A stretch of 64,000 nucleotides of DNA from Microbacterium horticulturae. Lineage in GTDB: Bacteria > Actinomycetota > Actinomycetes > Actinomycetales > Microbacteriaceae. The position numbers and the translations under genes are program-made. The stretch lies in NCBI RefSeq assembly GCF_029094505.1, contig NZ_CP119108.1, forward strand, positions 2,108,001 through 2,172,000, given 5' to 3'. This document shows positions 9,855 to 18,817 of this stretch, piece after piece (position 1 is the first letter of the stretch; each line of letters opens with the position of its first letter). The notes under the pieces were generated by a model, which did not search any database, was not told where the DNA came from, and saw only the letters and a program-made list of their open reading frames with translations.

Positions 9855-11335
9855 CGCAGACGGCGGTCGCGCCGCGGCGGCCCCGTCGGCATCTGAACTT
9901 GCAGACGCGGCTGATGGCCACGGTGATCGGCATCGTGGCCCTCATCCTCGCCGCTGTGGCGCTGGCCACCAGCGCGATCCTCGGCGGGATCCTGCAGCAG
10001 AACCTCGACAACAAGGTGCAGGAGGCCGTCAGCAGCCTGCGCATCCCCCGGCCCAGTCTCGCCGACGGTTCGGACGTCGCCTACTCCACCCTCGAGAACT
10101 CACCTCGTCGCCCGGGCTTCCTCCTCGTGGTCAGTGCGGCCGGCGATGTGCCGACCGGTGCCTATGTGACCGACGACGGCGAGGTGCAACAGCTCACCGC
10201 CCGGCAGGTCGAGCAGGTGGTCACCGCGCTGCAGCACTCCCGGATGGCGACGGTGTCCGTCGACGCGATCGGCACCTTCCGGATGCTCACCGGCGTCGCC
10301 GGCAACGCCTACGCGGTGGCCGGGGGTCTTCCGCTGACCGAGGTCAGCCAGACGATCGCGCAGATCCTCACGACGGTGGGACTTGTGACGCTCGGGGGTC
10401 TGCTGCTGCTGGCAGTGGCGATCGCCGTGGTCATCCGTCGCGGGCTGCATCCCCTGCGCACCGTCGCCGACACCGCGGCGCGGGTCGCCGCTCTGCCGAT
10501 GTCCGAAGGCGAGGTCTCGATCGCCGAGCGCGTGCCCGTCGACGAGGCGGACGCCGGCACCGAGATCGGCCGTGTCGGCACGGCACTGAACACCCTCCTC
10601 GACCACGTCGGCTCGTCGTTGCAGGCGCGCCAGCGCAATGAGGAGCGCATGCGCAGCTTCGTCGCCGACGCCAGCCACGAGTTGCGCACTCCTCTCGCAT
10701 CCATTCGCGGATATTCCGAGCTGTCGCTGCGCGACCCGGCCCTGGGCGAGACGACCCAGCAGTCGCTCGAGCGCATCCAGGCGCAATCGCTTCGGATGAC
10801 GGCACTGGTCGAGGACCTGCTGCTGCTGGCCCGCCTCGACGAGGGGCAGGAGCTCGTCTTCGGCACCGTCGACCTCACGCGCCTCGCCGTCGAGGCCACC
10901 GGCGACGCCCAGGTTGCCGGTCGAGACCACGGCTGGATCGTCGACGTGCCCGAAGAGCCCGTCGTGGTCGCCGGCGACATGTCGCGCCTGCACCAGGTCA
11001 TCGCGAACCTCCTGGCCAACGCCCGCACGCACACCCCCGCGGGGACGACCGTCACCACGCGCGTGCAGCGGGAGGGGCAGGATGCCGTGCTCAGTGTGCA
11101 CGACGACGGCCCGGGCATCGACCCCGCCGTCGCCGGCGAACTGTTCGAGCGATTCGCCCGTGCCGACCGCTCGCGCGCACGCAAGACCGGCGGGACGGGC
11201 CTGGGGCTGTCGATCGCCAAGGCCATCGTCGATGCCCACCACGGCACCATCACGGTCGAGAGCGTCCCCGGCGACACGACGTTCGAGGTGCGCCTGCCCG
11301 CGCGGCCCGCCGACCCGGGCGCGCGGGGTCAGTAG
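9851..11335 (+). CDS. Membrane sensor histidine kinase, partner of the preceding regulator
   Basis: 494 residues. Two transmembrane helices (about 22-47 and 170-195) bracket an extracytoplasmic sensor region of about 120 residues, followed by a HAMP linker, a HisKA domain with the phospho-accepting histidine near residue 276 in DASHELRTP, and a HATPase domain with NLLANARTHT, DDGPGID and GGTGLGLSI. The stimulus cannot be read from the sequence. The gene ends 7 bp inside the convergent oxidoreductase gene. Confidence 0.95.
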   Translation: MTQTAVAPRRPRRHLNLQTRLMATVIGIVALILAAVALATSAILGGILQQNLDNKVQEAVSSLRIPRPSLADGSDVAYSTLENSPRRPGFLLVVSAAGDVPTGAYVTDDGEVQQLTARQVEQVVTALQHSRMATVSVDAIGTFRMLTGVAGNAYAVAGGLPLTEVSQTIAQILTTVGLVTLGGLLLLAVAIAVVIRRGLHPLRTVADTAARVAALPMSEGEVSIAERVPVDEADAGTEIGRVGTALNTLLDHVGSSLQARQRNEERMRSFVADASHELRTPLASIRGYSELSLRDPALGETTQQSLERIQAQSLRMTALVEDLLLLARLDEGQELVFGTVDLTRLAVEATGDAQVAGRDHGWIVDVPEEPVVVAGDMSRLHQVIANLLANARTHTPAGTTVTTRVQREGQDAVLSVHDDGPGIDPAVAGELFERFARADRSRARKTGGTGLGLSIAKAIVDAHHGTITVESVPGDTTFEVRLPARPADPGARGQ

Positions 11336-12900
11336 CCGCTGAATGCGTCGGTCGTGATCGATCGCGCCTGCTGCAGCGTCGGCGCGAGGTCGGCCAGCAG
11401 AGCGGCCGGGCCCGACGCGTAGGCGTGACGCTCGCCGATGTCGGGCACCGCCCGTCGCAAGGTGTGCGCATCCAGTCGCGCGCCCTGAGCCCAGAACCAG
11501 TTCCCAGGCATGCCGGTCGGCTCGTCGCGGGTGAACACGATGACGCTCACCCCCGCCTGCTCGAGGTCGTCGCGGAAGGCCAGCTCCGCGGCATCCCTCG
11601 CCACGTACACCACGACGACGTCGCGGTGCTCGCCGATCTGCGTCAGATGCCGCAGGTGCGAGATGAACGGGGTCACGCCGATGCCCGCAGCGACCATGAG
11701 CAGGGGGGCGCGCGAGTGCCGGGGCAGCACGAAGTCGCCCCACACGCCGGTCACCGCCAGCGCTCGGCCCGGTTCGACAGCCGCCAGCGCCTTCTTGAAG
11801 CTCGACTGAGGCCCGCCGCCGTCACGGAAGGCTATGCGCACGGTGGGCAGATCTTCGGGCGCCGAGACGATGCTGAACTCGCGCCGCGTGCCGCGCGCGT
11901 CGGGATGCTTGTGCGGCACGTCGAGCTCGAGGAACTGCCCCGCGGCGAACGTGAAACCGCGGCTGGCCCGGAAGGTCAGTGCGCGCACGGTCGGCGTCAA
12001 CTGCGCACGCCCCTCGAATACGAGGCGCACCGCGGCACGGACCGCGAACGCGAAGGCGATGAGATTGCCCACGAGGACCGCGCGCTCCTGGCCCAGCCCC
12101 ACCGGGAACGTGCCGAACAGCGGCGCCCACCCGACGAGCACGCCGACGACCACCGCAACGATCATCTGCTGCCAGCGCCGAGGCGGGAGGGTCAGTGGCT
12201 CCGACAGCATGAACGCGCCCAAGAACAGCACGGGTGAGGCCCAGAGCTGCTGGACCACCAGCGTCCACACATCGACCGGCACGCCCTGTTGCGCGTACTG
12301 CTGGGCCACCGCCACGACGCCGACCGCGATCGCGACCACCCAGAACAGCACGATCACCCGCAGCTTCTCCGTGCGCCAGACCAGGACGACACCGAGGAGG
12401 AGCACGACCGGGCCGAACAGCGGCGAGCCCACCCACCACGACGAGTAGCCCAGCTCGGCGACGCCGCTCGTCGCGGAGATGAGCGTGAGCACGGTCGCGC
12501 CCACTGCCGCTGGGTTGAACACGTGCCGTCCGCGCCAGGCGAGGACGTACTTGGAGACGGATGCTGCGGCCCCCGCGATCGCGATTCCGGTAAGACCCAG
12601 CACCGTGACGCTCGGCCGCAGCACGAACAGGAGGATGCCGGCCGTGATCAGCGATGATTCGATACGCCACGGCAGCTTCAGCAGGCGCTGGGACGCGGCA
12701 TCCACCACCGTGCAGACGACCAGCAGCACCGCCAGCGTCGCGAGGATCTCGTCCCAGGAGGGCCCCGCCAGCCCCGCCAGCGACAGCAGGAACGCGATCG
12801 CCGCCAGGGCGCCGACGCTCAGCAGCGCGAGGCGGTACATCGACACGCGTCCCAGCACCGCGAAGACGCGGTTCCACCACGCGTTCAGCGCCGCGATCAT
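11329..12900 (-). CDS. RnfD/NqrB-like membrane domain fused to an FAD/NAD(P) reductase
   Basis: 523 residues in two parts. Residues about 1-300 form some eight to ten membrane helices with HVFNPAAVG and FMLSEPLTLPP, landmarks of the RnfD/NqrB family. Residues about 310-523 form a ferredoxin-NADP reductase-type module with the FAD motif RREFSIVSAPED and the nucleotide motif LMVAAGIGVTPF. This suggests electron transfer between a soluble nicotinamide pool and the membrane. The SGAT flavinylation motif of RnfD/NqrB is not present as such; SATSG occurs nearby, so covalent FMN is uncertain. The start overlaps the ATPase stop in ATGA. Confidence 0.8.
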   Translation of the reverse strand: MIAALNAWWNRVFAVLGRVSMYRLALLSVGALAAIAFLLSLAGLAGPSWDEILATLAVLLVVCTVVDAASQRLLKLPWRIESSLITAGILLFVLRPSVTVLGLTGIAIAGAAASVSKYVLAWRGRHVFNPAAVGATVLTLISATSGVAELGYSSWWVGSPLFGPVVLLLGVVLVWRTEKLRVIVLFWVVAIAVGVVAVAQQYAQQGVPVDVWTLVVQQLWASPVLFLGAFMLSEPLTLPPRRWQQMIVAVVVGVLVGWAPLFGTFPVGLGQERAVLVGNLIAFAFAVRAAVRLVFEGRAQLTPTVRALTFRASRGFTFAAGQFLELDVPHKHPDARGTRREFSIVSAPEDLPTVRIAFRDGGGPQSSFKKALAAVEPGRALAVTGVWGDFVLPRHSRAPLLMVAAGIGVTPFISHLRHLTQIGEHRDVVVVYVARDAAELAFRDDLEQAGVSVIVFTRDEPTGMPGNWFWAQGARLDAHTLRRAVPDIGERHAYASGPAALLADLAPTLQQARSITTDAFSGY

Positions 12901-15599
12901 GCGACAGACGCCGCGCCGCGCCGGCGCACAGCCTTGAGCACCTCGACGGCGAGGAACACGACGATCGACAGCACGATCGGAAGCACCCACGACCAGATCG
13001 CCAGCGGCCGTGACCCGAACAGGTCGTTCATGAACGGCACGTATGTGTACACCAGCTGCAGGACGACGAGAGCGAGCGCCGACCACCACACGACCCGATT
13101 GCCGCGCACCGCGTCGACCGACAGACTCGACCGTGAGAGGAACCGGCAGTTGAACAGGTAGGCGAGCTGCCCGAGTGCGAGCATCGCCACGGCTTCGGTG
13201 CGCGCGTAATCGACGTCGACGCCGGTGGCCGCGACCGTGTAGAACACCGCGAGCGTGGCACCGCCGATGAGCACCGAGACGATCAGCACGAAGCCGAGCT
13301 CGCGCAGCGAGACGATCGACCCGCCCGGCTTTCGCGGTGGCCGTGACATGATCCCGCGCTCGGCCGGTTCGTACGCGAGCGCGAGCGACAGGGTCAGCGC
13401 CGTCACCATGTTCACCCACAGCACCTGCACCGGAGTCAGCGGCAGCACGAGCCCGAAGACTATAGCCACGAGGATCACCAGCGACTGCGCACCGTTGGTC
13501 GGCAGCAGGAACACGACCGACTTGCGCAGATTGTCGTAGATGCGCCGCCCCTCGCGGATCGCACTGCGGATCGTGGCGAAGTTGTCGTCGGCGAGGACGA
13601 TCTCGGCGGCCTCCTTGGTCGCCTCGGTGCCCTTGATCCCCATCGCCACGCCCACGTCCGCCCGAGTGAGCGCGGGAGCGTCATTCACGCCATCACCCGT
13701 CATCGCCACGACCTCGCCGTGAGACTGCAGCGCCCGCACGATGCGGATCTTGTGCTCCGGGCTCGTGCGTGCATACACGTCGACGTCGCGCACGACCTCC
13801 TTGAGCTGTTCCTGCGACATCGCCTCGAGTTCGGTGCCGGTCAGCACCGGTGCGTCGGGGGTGTCCACCAGCTTCATCTCGAGGGCGATCGCCAGCGCCG
13901 TGCCGGCGTGGTCGCCGGTGATCATCTTCACGCGGATGCCGGCATGGTGGCAGTCGGCGATGGCCTCGACGGCCTCTGGACGCGGCGGATCGAGAATGCC
14001 CCACACACCGAGGAACTCGAGATCGTGCAGGTCGTCGAGCGTGACATCGAGCAGATCGGATGCCGCGGGCAGCCGCGCCGCCGCGAGGACGCGCAGTCCC
14101 TGACCGCTGAGATCGGCGATGACCTCCTCCCAATGCAGGACGTTCAAGGGCTCACGCCCGTGCGCGCCCCGCTGGGCGTGCGCACGGCGCAGGAGCCGGT
14201 CGGGCGCGCCCTTGACGAGGATCGCGCGAGACCCGTCGGCCGACTCGTTGAGGGTCGCCATGAGCTTGTGCGCGGAGTCGAACGGCACCACCGCGACCCG
14301 CTTGGTGCCCGCAGAGACCGCGCCGCCCTTCATGGCGACGGTCTTCAGCGCCCCTTCGGTGGGCTCCCCCACCAGCTTCCATTGGCCCGGCGCGTCGTCC
14401 GCGGCGACGATGTGCGCATCGTTGCAGAGGTTTGCGACGGCCAGCAGGGCAGCCAGATCTCCCCCATCGCCCCGGGCCGCGTCATCCCCCGCCCGGGTGA
14501 TCTCGCCCTCCGGCGCGTAGCCGAGCCCGCTGACGTCGTACGAGGCGACCGGAGTGACGATGGAGCGCACGGTCATCTCGTTGCGGGTGAGCGTGCCGGT
14601 CTTGTCAGAGCACACCGTCGTCACCGAGCCGAGCGCCTCCACGGCCGGCAGCTTGCGGGTGATGGCCTTGCGACGGGCCATCTGCTGCACCCCGATCGCG
14701 AGGGTGATCGTGACCAGCGCGGGCAGGCCCTCGGGGATCGCCGCCACCGCGAAGCCGATCGTCGCCGAGATGAGGTCGCCGAATGGCATCTGATGCACGA
14801 ACCGGCCGATCGCCAGCATGAGCGCAGCCATGCCGAGGATGATGAGGGTCAGCTTGCGTCCGAAGTCGTTGAGCTGCTTGGTCAGCGGCGTGTCGAGCGA
14901 GCCTGCCTCGCCCACGAGCGTCTGGATCGTGCCGATCTCGGTGCGCGTGCCGGTGCCGGTGACGATCCCGCGCCCCTGGCCGGCCGACACGATGGTGCCG
15001 GAGAACGCCATCGAGTGACGGTCGCCGATCCCCGCGTCGGCGGGCACCGGCTCGACGTCCTTCGACGCCGGTACCGACTCTCCGGTCAGCGCGGACTCGT
15101 CGATACGCAGCTGAGAGGTCTGGAACAGACGCACATCGGCGGGTACCCGGTCGCCCGGTGCGAGCCGGACGACGTCACCGGGAACCAACTCGGCCGCCGG
15201 AACCGTCTGCCAACCGCCGTCGCGCCGCGCCGAGGCATCCGCCGACAGCATCCCGCGGATGCCGGCCAGCGCCTTCTCTGCCCGCCCCTCCTGCACGTAG
15301 CCGATCACGGCGTTGATCACGGCGACCGCGACGATCACCCAGAAGTCGAGCCAGTCGGCCATGATCGCCTTGATCACGGCCGCGGCCAGCAGGATATAGA
15401 TGAGCGTGTCGTTGAAGTGCAGAAGGAACCGCAGGATCGCCGGCTTGCGCTTGGGCTCGGGCAGCAGGTTCGGGCCCACGGCGTCCAGTCGCTCCCTCGC
15501 CTGCGCCGCGGTCAACCCGCCCATGTCGGCCTCGAGTGCTGCGGCGACCTCGTCGGCCGTCTGTGCGTACGGCCTGTCTTGCACTGCTGGCTCGACCAT
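12897..15599 (-). CDS. P-type cation-transporting ATPase, P2-like
   Basis: 900-residue ion pump. It has an N-terminal cation-ATPase domain, an actuator loop with ALTGESVP, the transmembrane motif [18 protein letters not shown], the phosphorylation site CSDKTGTLT (aspartate near residue 332), [10 protein letters not shown], and the hinge [11 protein letters not shown], then a C-terminal helical bundle. PEGLP resembles Ca2+ and Na+ pumps more than heavy-metal pumps, but the ion cannot be named. Coupling to the flavin oxidoreductase by a 4-bp overlap is unusual and suggests linked redox and cation transport. Confidence 0.92.
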   Translation of the reverse strand: MVEPAVQDRPYAQTADEVAAALEADMGGLTAAQARERLDAVGPNLLPEPKRKPAILRFLLHFNDTLIYILLAAAVIKAIMADWLDFWVIVAVAVINAVIGYVQEGRAEKALAGIRGMLSADASARRDGGWQTVPAAELVPGDVVRLAPGDRVPADVRLFQTSQLRIDESALTGESVPASKDVEPVPADAGIGDRHSMAFSGTIVSAGQGRGIVTGTGTRTEIGTIQTLVGEAGSLDTPLTKQLNDFGRKLTLIILGMAALMLAIGRFVHQMPFGDLISATIGFAVAAIPEGLPALVTITLAIGVQQMARRKAITRKLPAVEALGSVTTVCSDKTGTLTRNEMTVRSIVTPVASYDVSGLGYAPEGEITRAGDDAARGDGGDLAALLAVANLCNDAHIVAADDAPGQWKLVGEPTEGALKTVAMKGGAVSAGTKRVAVVPFDSAHKLMATLNESADGSRAILVKGAPDRLLRRAHAQRGAHGREPLNVLHWEEVIADLSGQGLRVLAAARLPAASDLLDVTLDDLHDLEFLGVWGILDPPRPEAVEAIADCHHAGIRVKMITGDHAGTALAIALEMKLVDTPDAPVLTGTELEAMSQEQLKEVVRDVDVYARTSPEHKIRIVRALQSHGEVVAMTGDGVNDAPALTRADVGVAMGIKGTEATKEAAEIVLADDNFATIRSAIREGRRIYDNLRKSVVFLLPTNGAQSLVILVAIVFGLVLPLTPVQVLWVNMVTALTLSLALAYEPAERGIMSRPPRKPGGSIVSLRELGFVLIVSVLIGGATLAVFYTVAATGVDVDYARTEAVAMLALGQLAYLFNCRFLSRSSLSVDAVRGNRVVWWSALALVVLQLVYTYVPFMNDLFGSRPLAIWSWVLPIVLSIVVFLAVEVLKAVRRRGAASVA

Positions 15600-15632
15600 G
15601 CCGACCGCCCTTCGCTCAGTATGTGGTGGGCG

Positions 15633-16667
15633 TCACGCCTCGCCGTTGAACATGCTCGTCACGGATCCGTCGACGAACACCTCGTGGATCGCGCGCGCCA
15701 GAAGCGGCGCGATCGGAAGGATGGTCAGGCTCGGGAAGATTCTGTCGTCGGGCAGGGGGATCGTGTCGGTGACCACGACCTGGTCGATGACCTCGTTCTG
15801 CAGGCGTTCGACCGCGGGGTCGCTGAAGACGGGATGGGTGGCCGCGACGATGACGCGCTCGGCGCCGTTCGCCTTCAGTGCCTCGGCCGCCTTCAGGATC
15901 GTGCCCCCGGTGTCGATCATGTCGTCGACGAGCAGGCACACCCGGCCGCGCACGCGGCCGACGATCTCGTTGACGGTCACCTGGTTGGCCACGTTCGGGT
16001 CGCGGCGCTTGTGGATGATGGCCAGCGGCGCCCCGAGCGAGTCCGACCACTGATCGGCCACCCGCACGCGCCCGGTGTCGGGCGAGACGACCGTGAGCTT
16101 CTCCCGGTCGTCGTCACTCAGCGTGCGCTTGAAGTAGTCGAGCAGCACCGGCTTGGCGAAGAGGTGGTCGACGGGTCCGTCGAAGAAGCCCTGGATCTGC
16201 GCCGCGTGCAGGTCGACGCTCATGACCCGGTCGGCGCCGGCGGTCTTCAGCAGATCGGCGACCAGCCGCGCGCTGATCGGCTCGCGCCCACGGCCCTTCT
16301 TGTCCTGACGGGAGTAGGGGTAATAGGGCGCGACGACTGTGATGCGCTTCGCCGAAGCGCGCTTGGCCGCGTCGAGCATGATCAGCAGCTCCATGAGCCA
16401 CTCGTTGACCGGCGGGCCGAACGACTGCACGAGGAACACGTCGCAGCCGCGCACCGAGACCTCGAAGCGGGTCAGGATCTCGCCGGAGGCGAACGTCCGG
16501 TATTCGGTGGGCACGATCTCCGTGCCCAATGCCGTGGCGACCTCGGTGGCCAGCGCCCTGTGCGAGCGCCCGGAGGCGACGACCAGGCGCTTCTTCGTCT
16601 TGGCGACCAGGCCCGGCGCTATGCCACGCTCGCGATCGAGATCAACCTTCTTGTCCTTGTGGCCCAT
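15633..16667 (-). CDS. prs: Ribose-phosphate pyrophosphokinase (PRPP synthetase)
   Basis: Makes PRPP from ribose 5-phosphate and ATP for purine, pyrimidine, histidine, tryptophan and NAD synthesis. Motifs: the flexible loop APYYPYSRQDKKGRGREPIS, SVDLHAAQIQGFF, and the PRPP-binding loop CLLVDDMIDTGGT. The chosen ATG (MGHKDKK) gives 344 residues; GAAGG is upstream. The first 26 bp overlap the end of glmU, so translation is probably coupled. The glmU-prs pairing is conserved in Actinobacteria (Rv1018c-Rv1017c). Confidence 0.96.
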   Translation of the reverse strand: MGHKDKKVDLDRERGIAPGLVAKTKKRLVVASGRSHRALATEVATALGTEIVPTEYRTFASGEILTRFEVSVRGCDVFLVQSFGPPVNEWLMELLIMLDAAKRASAKRITVVAPYYPYSRQDKKGRGREPISARLVADLLKTAGADRVMSVDLHAAQIQGFFDGPVDHLFAKPVLLDYFKRTLSDDDREKLTVVSPDTGRVRVADQWSDSLGAPLAIIHKRRDPNVANQVTVNEIVGRVRGRVCLLVDDMIDTGGTILKAAEALKANGAERVIVAATHPVFSDPAVERLQNEVIDQVVVTDTIPLPDDRIFPSLTILPIAPLLARAIHEVFVDGSVTSMFNGEA

Positions 16668-18096
16668 CGCCCGCCTTCTGTGCGGACCGGGAGGCGACAT
16701 CGGCCGCCGCCGTACCCGGTCGGTTCTTCTCGACCCACCCCTCGATGTTGCGCTGGGGTGCCACGCTGAGGGCCAGGGCACCGGCGGGCACATCCTTGCG
16801 GATCACGGCGCCCGCCCCGGTCTTCGCGCCATCTCCGATCCTAACGGGCGCGACGAAGACGTTGTGCGACCCGCTGTGCACCTCGTCCCCGATCTCGGTG
16901 CGGTGCTTGGTGAGGTCGTCGTAGTTCGCGGTGATGGCGCCGGCGCCGAGGTTCACGCCCCGCCCGATCGTCGTGTCGCCGATGTACGAAAGATGCGGCA
17001 CCTTGCTGCCGGTGCCGATCGTCGAATTCTTGGTCTCCACGAACGTGCCGATCTTGCCACCGTCGCCCAGATACGTGCCAGGCCGCAGGTAGGCGAACGG
17101 CCCGACGTTCGCATCGGCACCGATGACCGCGAGCGTGGCATCGGCACGCCGTACGACGGCGCGCTCACCGACTTCGCAGTCGACCAGGCTCGTGTCGGGG
17201 CCCACGATCGCGCCCTCGCCGATGGTCGTCGCCCGCAGGATGTGCGTGTTCGGCAGGACGGTGACGTCTTGTGCCAGCGTCGCGGTGACGTCGATCCACG
17301 TCGTGGCGGGGTCGAGGATCGTGGCGCCTTCCAGCTGCCATCTGCGCACGGTCCGCGCGTTGAGCAGGCGGCCCACGTCCGACAGCTGGGCGCGGTCGTT
17401 CACGCCGAGCGTGACGGTGGCGTCGCCGACGACGGATGCCGCGACCCGGCCGCCGGCGCGACGCACGAGAGCGGGCACGTCGGTGAGGTACTTCTCGCCC
17501 TGCGCGTTGTCGGTGCCCACGGCGGGCAGGTGCTCGCGGAGAGTCGCCGCGCGGAACACGTACACGCCCGCATTTATCTCGGCGACCGCGCGCTCGGCGG
17601 CGGTGGCGTCCTTCTGCTCGACGATCCGTTCGACGTCGCCGGCGTCGTTGCGGATCACCCGCCCGTAGCCGTTCGGATCGTCGACGACGGCGGTCATCAG
17701 CGTGACGGCTGCCTGCGCGGAGCGGTGACCCGCCACGAACGAGCCCAGGGTCGCGGCATCGAGCAGCGGCACGTCGCCGGAGAGAACCAGCACGTCGCCG
17801 TCGAACCCGTCCAGCTGGGCGAGCGCGACCTCGACGGCGCGCCCCGTGCCGGGCACCTCGTCCTGATCGACGATGCGGGCATCGGGGGCGATCTCGCTCA
17901 CTGCGGCGGCGACCTGCTCACGCTCGTGCCGGACGACCACGAGCACCTCCGCGGCGTCGAGCGCCTGCGCCGTGCCGAGCACGTGTCCGACAAGCGGCAG
18001 CCCCGAGATGCGATGCAGCACCTTGGGCAGCGACGACCGCATGCGCGTTCCCTGGCCCGCGGCGAGGATGACGATGGCGAGTTGTGTGTCGGTCAT
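16642..18096 (-). CDS. glmU: Bifunctional GlmU: GlcNAc-1-P uridyltransferase / GlcN-1-P acetyltransferase
   Basis: Makes UDP-GlcNAc for peptidoglycan. The N-terminal nucleotidyltransferase has LAAGQGTRMRSSLPKVLH; the C-terminal left-handed beta helix has hexapeptide repeats and the acetyltransferase residues around YLRPGTYLG, VETKNSTIG, GAGAITANYDD and SHNVFVAP. Length is 484 residues. The ATG begins 2 nt after the last base of tRNA-Gln, so the only ribosome binding site (GGCGGAG) is inside the tRNA acceptor stem. The end overlaps prs. Confidence 0.96.
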   Translation of the reverse strand: MTDTQLAIVILAAGQGTRMRSSLPKVLHRISGLPLVGHVLGTAQALDAAEVLVVVRHEREQVAAAVSEIAPDARIVDQDEVPGTGRAVEVALAQLDGFDGDVLVLSGDVPLLDAATLGSFVAGHRSAQAAVTLMTAVVDDPNGYGRVIRNDAGDVERIVEQKDATAAERAVAEINAGVYVFRAATLREHLPAVGTDNAQGEKYLTDVPALVRRAGGRVAASVVGDATVTLGVNDRAQLSDVGRLLNARTVRRWQLEGATILDPATTWIDVTATLAQDVTVLPNTHILRATTIGEGAIVGPDTSLVDCEVGERAVVRRADATLAVIGADANVGPFAYLRPGTYLGDGGKIGTFVETKNSTIGTGSKVPHLSYIGDTTIGRGVNLGAGAITANYDDLTKHRTEIGDEVHSGSHNVFVAPVRIGDGAKTGAGAVIRKDVPAGALALSVAPQRNIEGWVEKNRPGTAAADVASRSAQKAGDGPQGQEG

Positions 18097-18097
18097 G

Positions 18098-18169
18098 CTC
18101 CGCCGCCAGGACTCGAACCTAGACCTCACAGCTCCAAAGGCTGTCGTGCTGCCATTACACCACGGCGGA
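18098..18169 (-). tRNA. tRNA-Gln (anticodon UUG)
   Basis: Reads as a full cloverleaf on the minus strand. The acceptor arms TCCGCCG and CGGCGGA pair fully. The anticodon stem ACAGC/GCTGT holds loop CTTTGGA, giving anticodon TTG, and the T arm has GTTCGAGTC. The CCA end is not encoded. The 3' discriminator base is one base from the glmU ATG, making a tRNA-mRNA cotranscript likely. Confidence 0.95.
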
Positions 18170-18220
18170 CCGCCGCTTCCGCGGCCACATCAAGTCTGCC
18201 ATGACCCGGCGTGCGCACCG

Positions 18221-18265
18221 TGCGATCGGCGACGCGATCAAGCGGTGCGACCGGCGACGCGATCA
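18221..18265. promoter_or_regulatory. Direct-repeated dyads upstream of the MarR gene
   Basis: A 20-mer is repeated with one difference (T/C) at 18221-18240 and 18246-18265. The first copy contains GATCGGCGACGCGATC, a GATCG-N6-CGATC dyad; the second has GACCG in the left arm. They lie 31 to 75 bp before the MarR -10 box, where an autoregulatory operator would be expected. Confidence 0.4.
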
Positions 18266-18295
18266 GGCGACGCGCCGGGTCGCGGCATCCCTCGC

Positions 18296-18301
18296 AATAA
18301 T
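18296..18301 (+). promoter_or_regulatory. -10 box of the MarR-family gene
   Basis: AATAAT ends 6 nt before the ATG at 18308, so the transcript probably begins at or next to the start codon. Confidence 0.45.
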
Positions 18302-18307
18302 GGACGG

Positions 18308-18805
18308 ATGGCAACCGAGCATGACGAGGTCGACCGGATCGTCGAGGCGTGGAACACGCAGCGTCCCGATCTGGACTTCTCGCCCCTCGAGGTGCTCTCC
18401 CGCGTCGATCGGCTCTCGCGTCATCTTGATCACGCCCGGCGCGACGCGTTCCGCCGCAGCGAGCTCGAGCCCTGGGAATGGGATGTGCTCTCGGCGCTGC
18501 GCCGCGCCGGCGAGCCCTTTCAGCTCACGCCCAAACAGCTGCTGCAGCAGACGCTGGTCTCATCGGGGACGATGACCAACCGCATCGATCGGCTCGTCGG
18601 TCGCCGGCTCGTGCGCCGCGAGGCAGACCCGGCCGACGGACGCAGTGTGCTCGTCGTGCTCACCGGCGACGGCAAGACCCGGGTGGATGCCGCGATCACG
18701 CGCCTCGTCGATGCCGAGGCGGTTCTGCTGGCAGGGCTCACCCGCACCGACCGCGAGCGATTGGCGACGCTGTTGCGCAAGCTCAGTCTCGGCTTCGACC
18801 TGTGA
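18308..18805 (+). CDS. MarR-family transcriptional regulator
   Basis: 165 residues, a typical winged-helix MarR protein. The recognition region is LTPKQLLQQTLVSSGTMTNRIDRL, the wing is RREADPADGRSVLVVLT, and helices at both ends would form the dimer interface. The ligand is unknown. The gene converges on a flavin reductase with only 12 bp between the stops. A 10-mer shared between its own upstream repeats and the reductase promoter (GCGATCGGCG near 19522) could mean control of that enzyme, but such words are common in GC-rich DNA. Confidence 0.92.
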   Translation: MATEHDEVDRIVEAWNTQRPDLDFSPLEVLSRVDRLSRHLDHARRDAFRRSELEPWEWDVLSALRRAGEPFQLTPKQLLQQTLVSSGTMTNRIDRLVGRRLVRREADPADGRSVLVVLTGDGKTRVDAAITRLVDAEAVLLAGLTRTDRERLATLLRKLSLGFDL

Positions 18806-18817
18806 ACGAGCCCGTCG

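Noticed and set aside
13719..16769. A 1016-codon open frame on the plus strand
   Set aside because: It runs antisense to the ATPase, prs and glmU genes, which have complete family motifs. High GC leaves few stops in the other frames.
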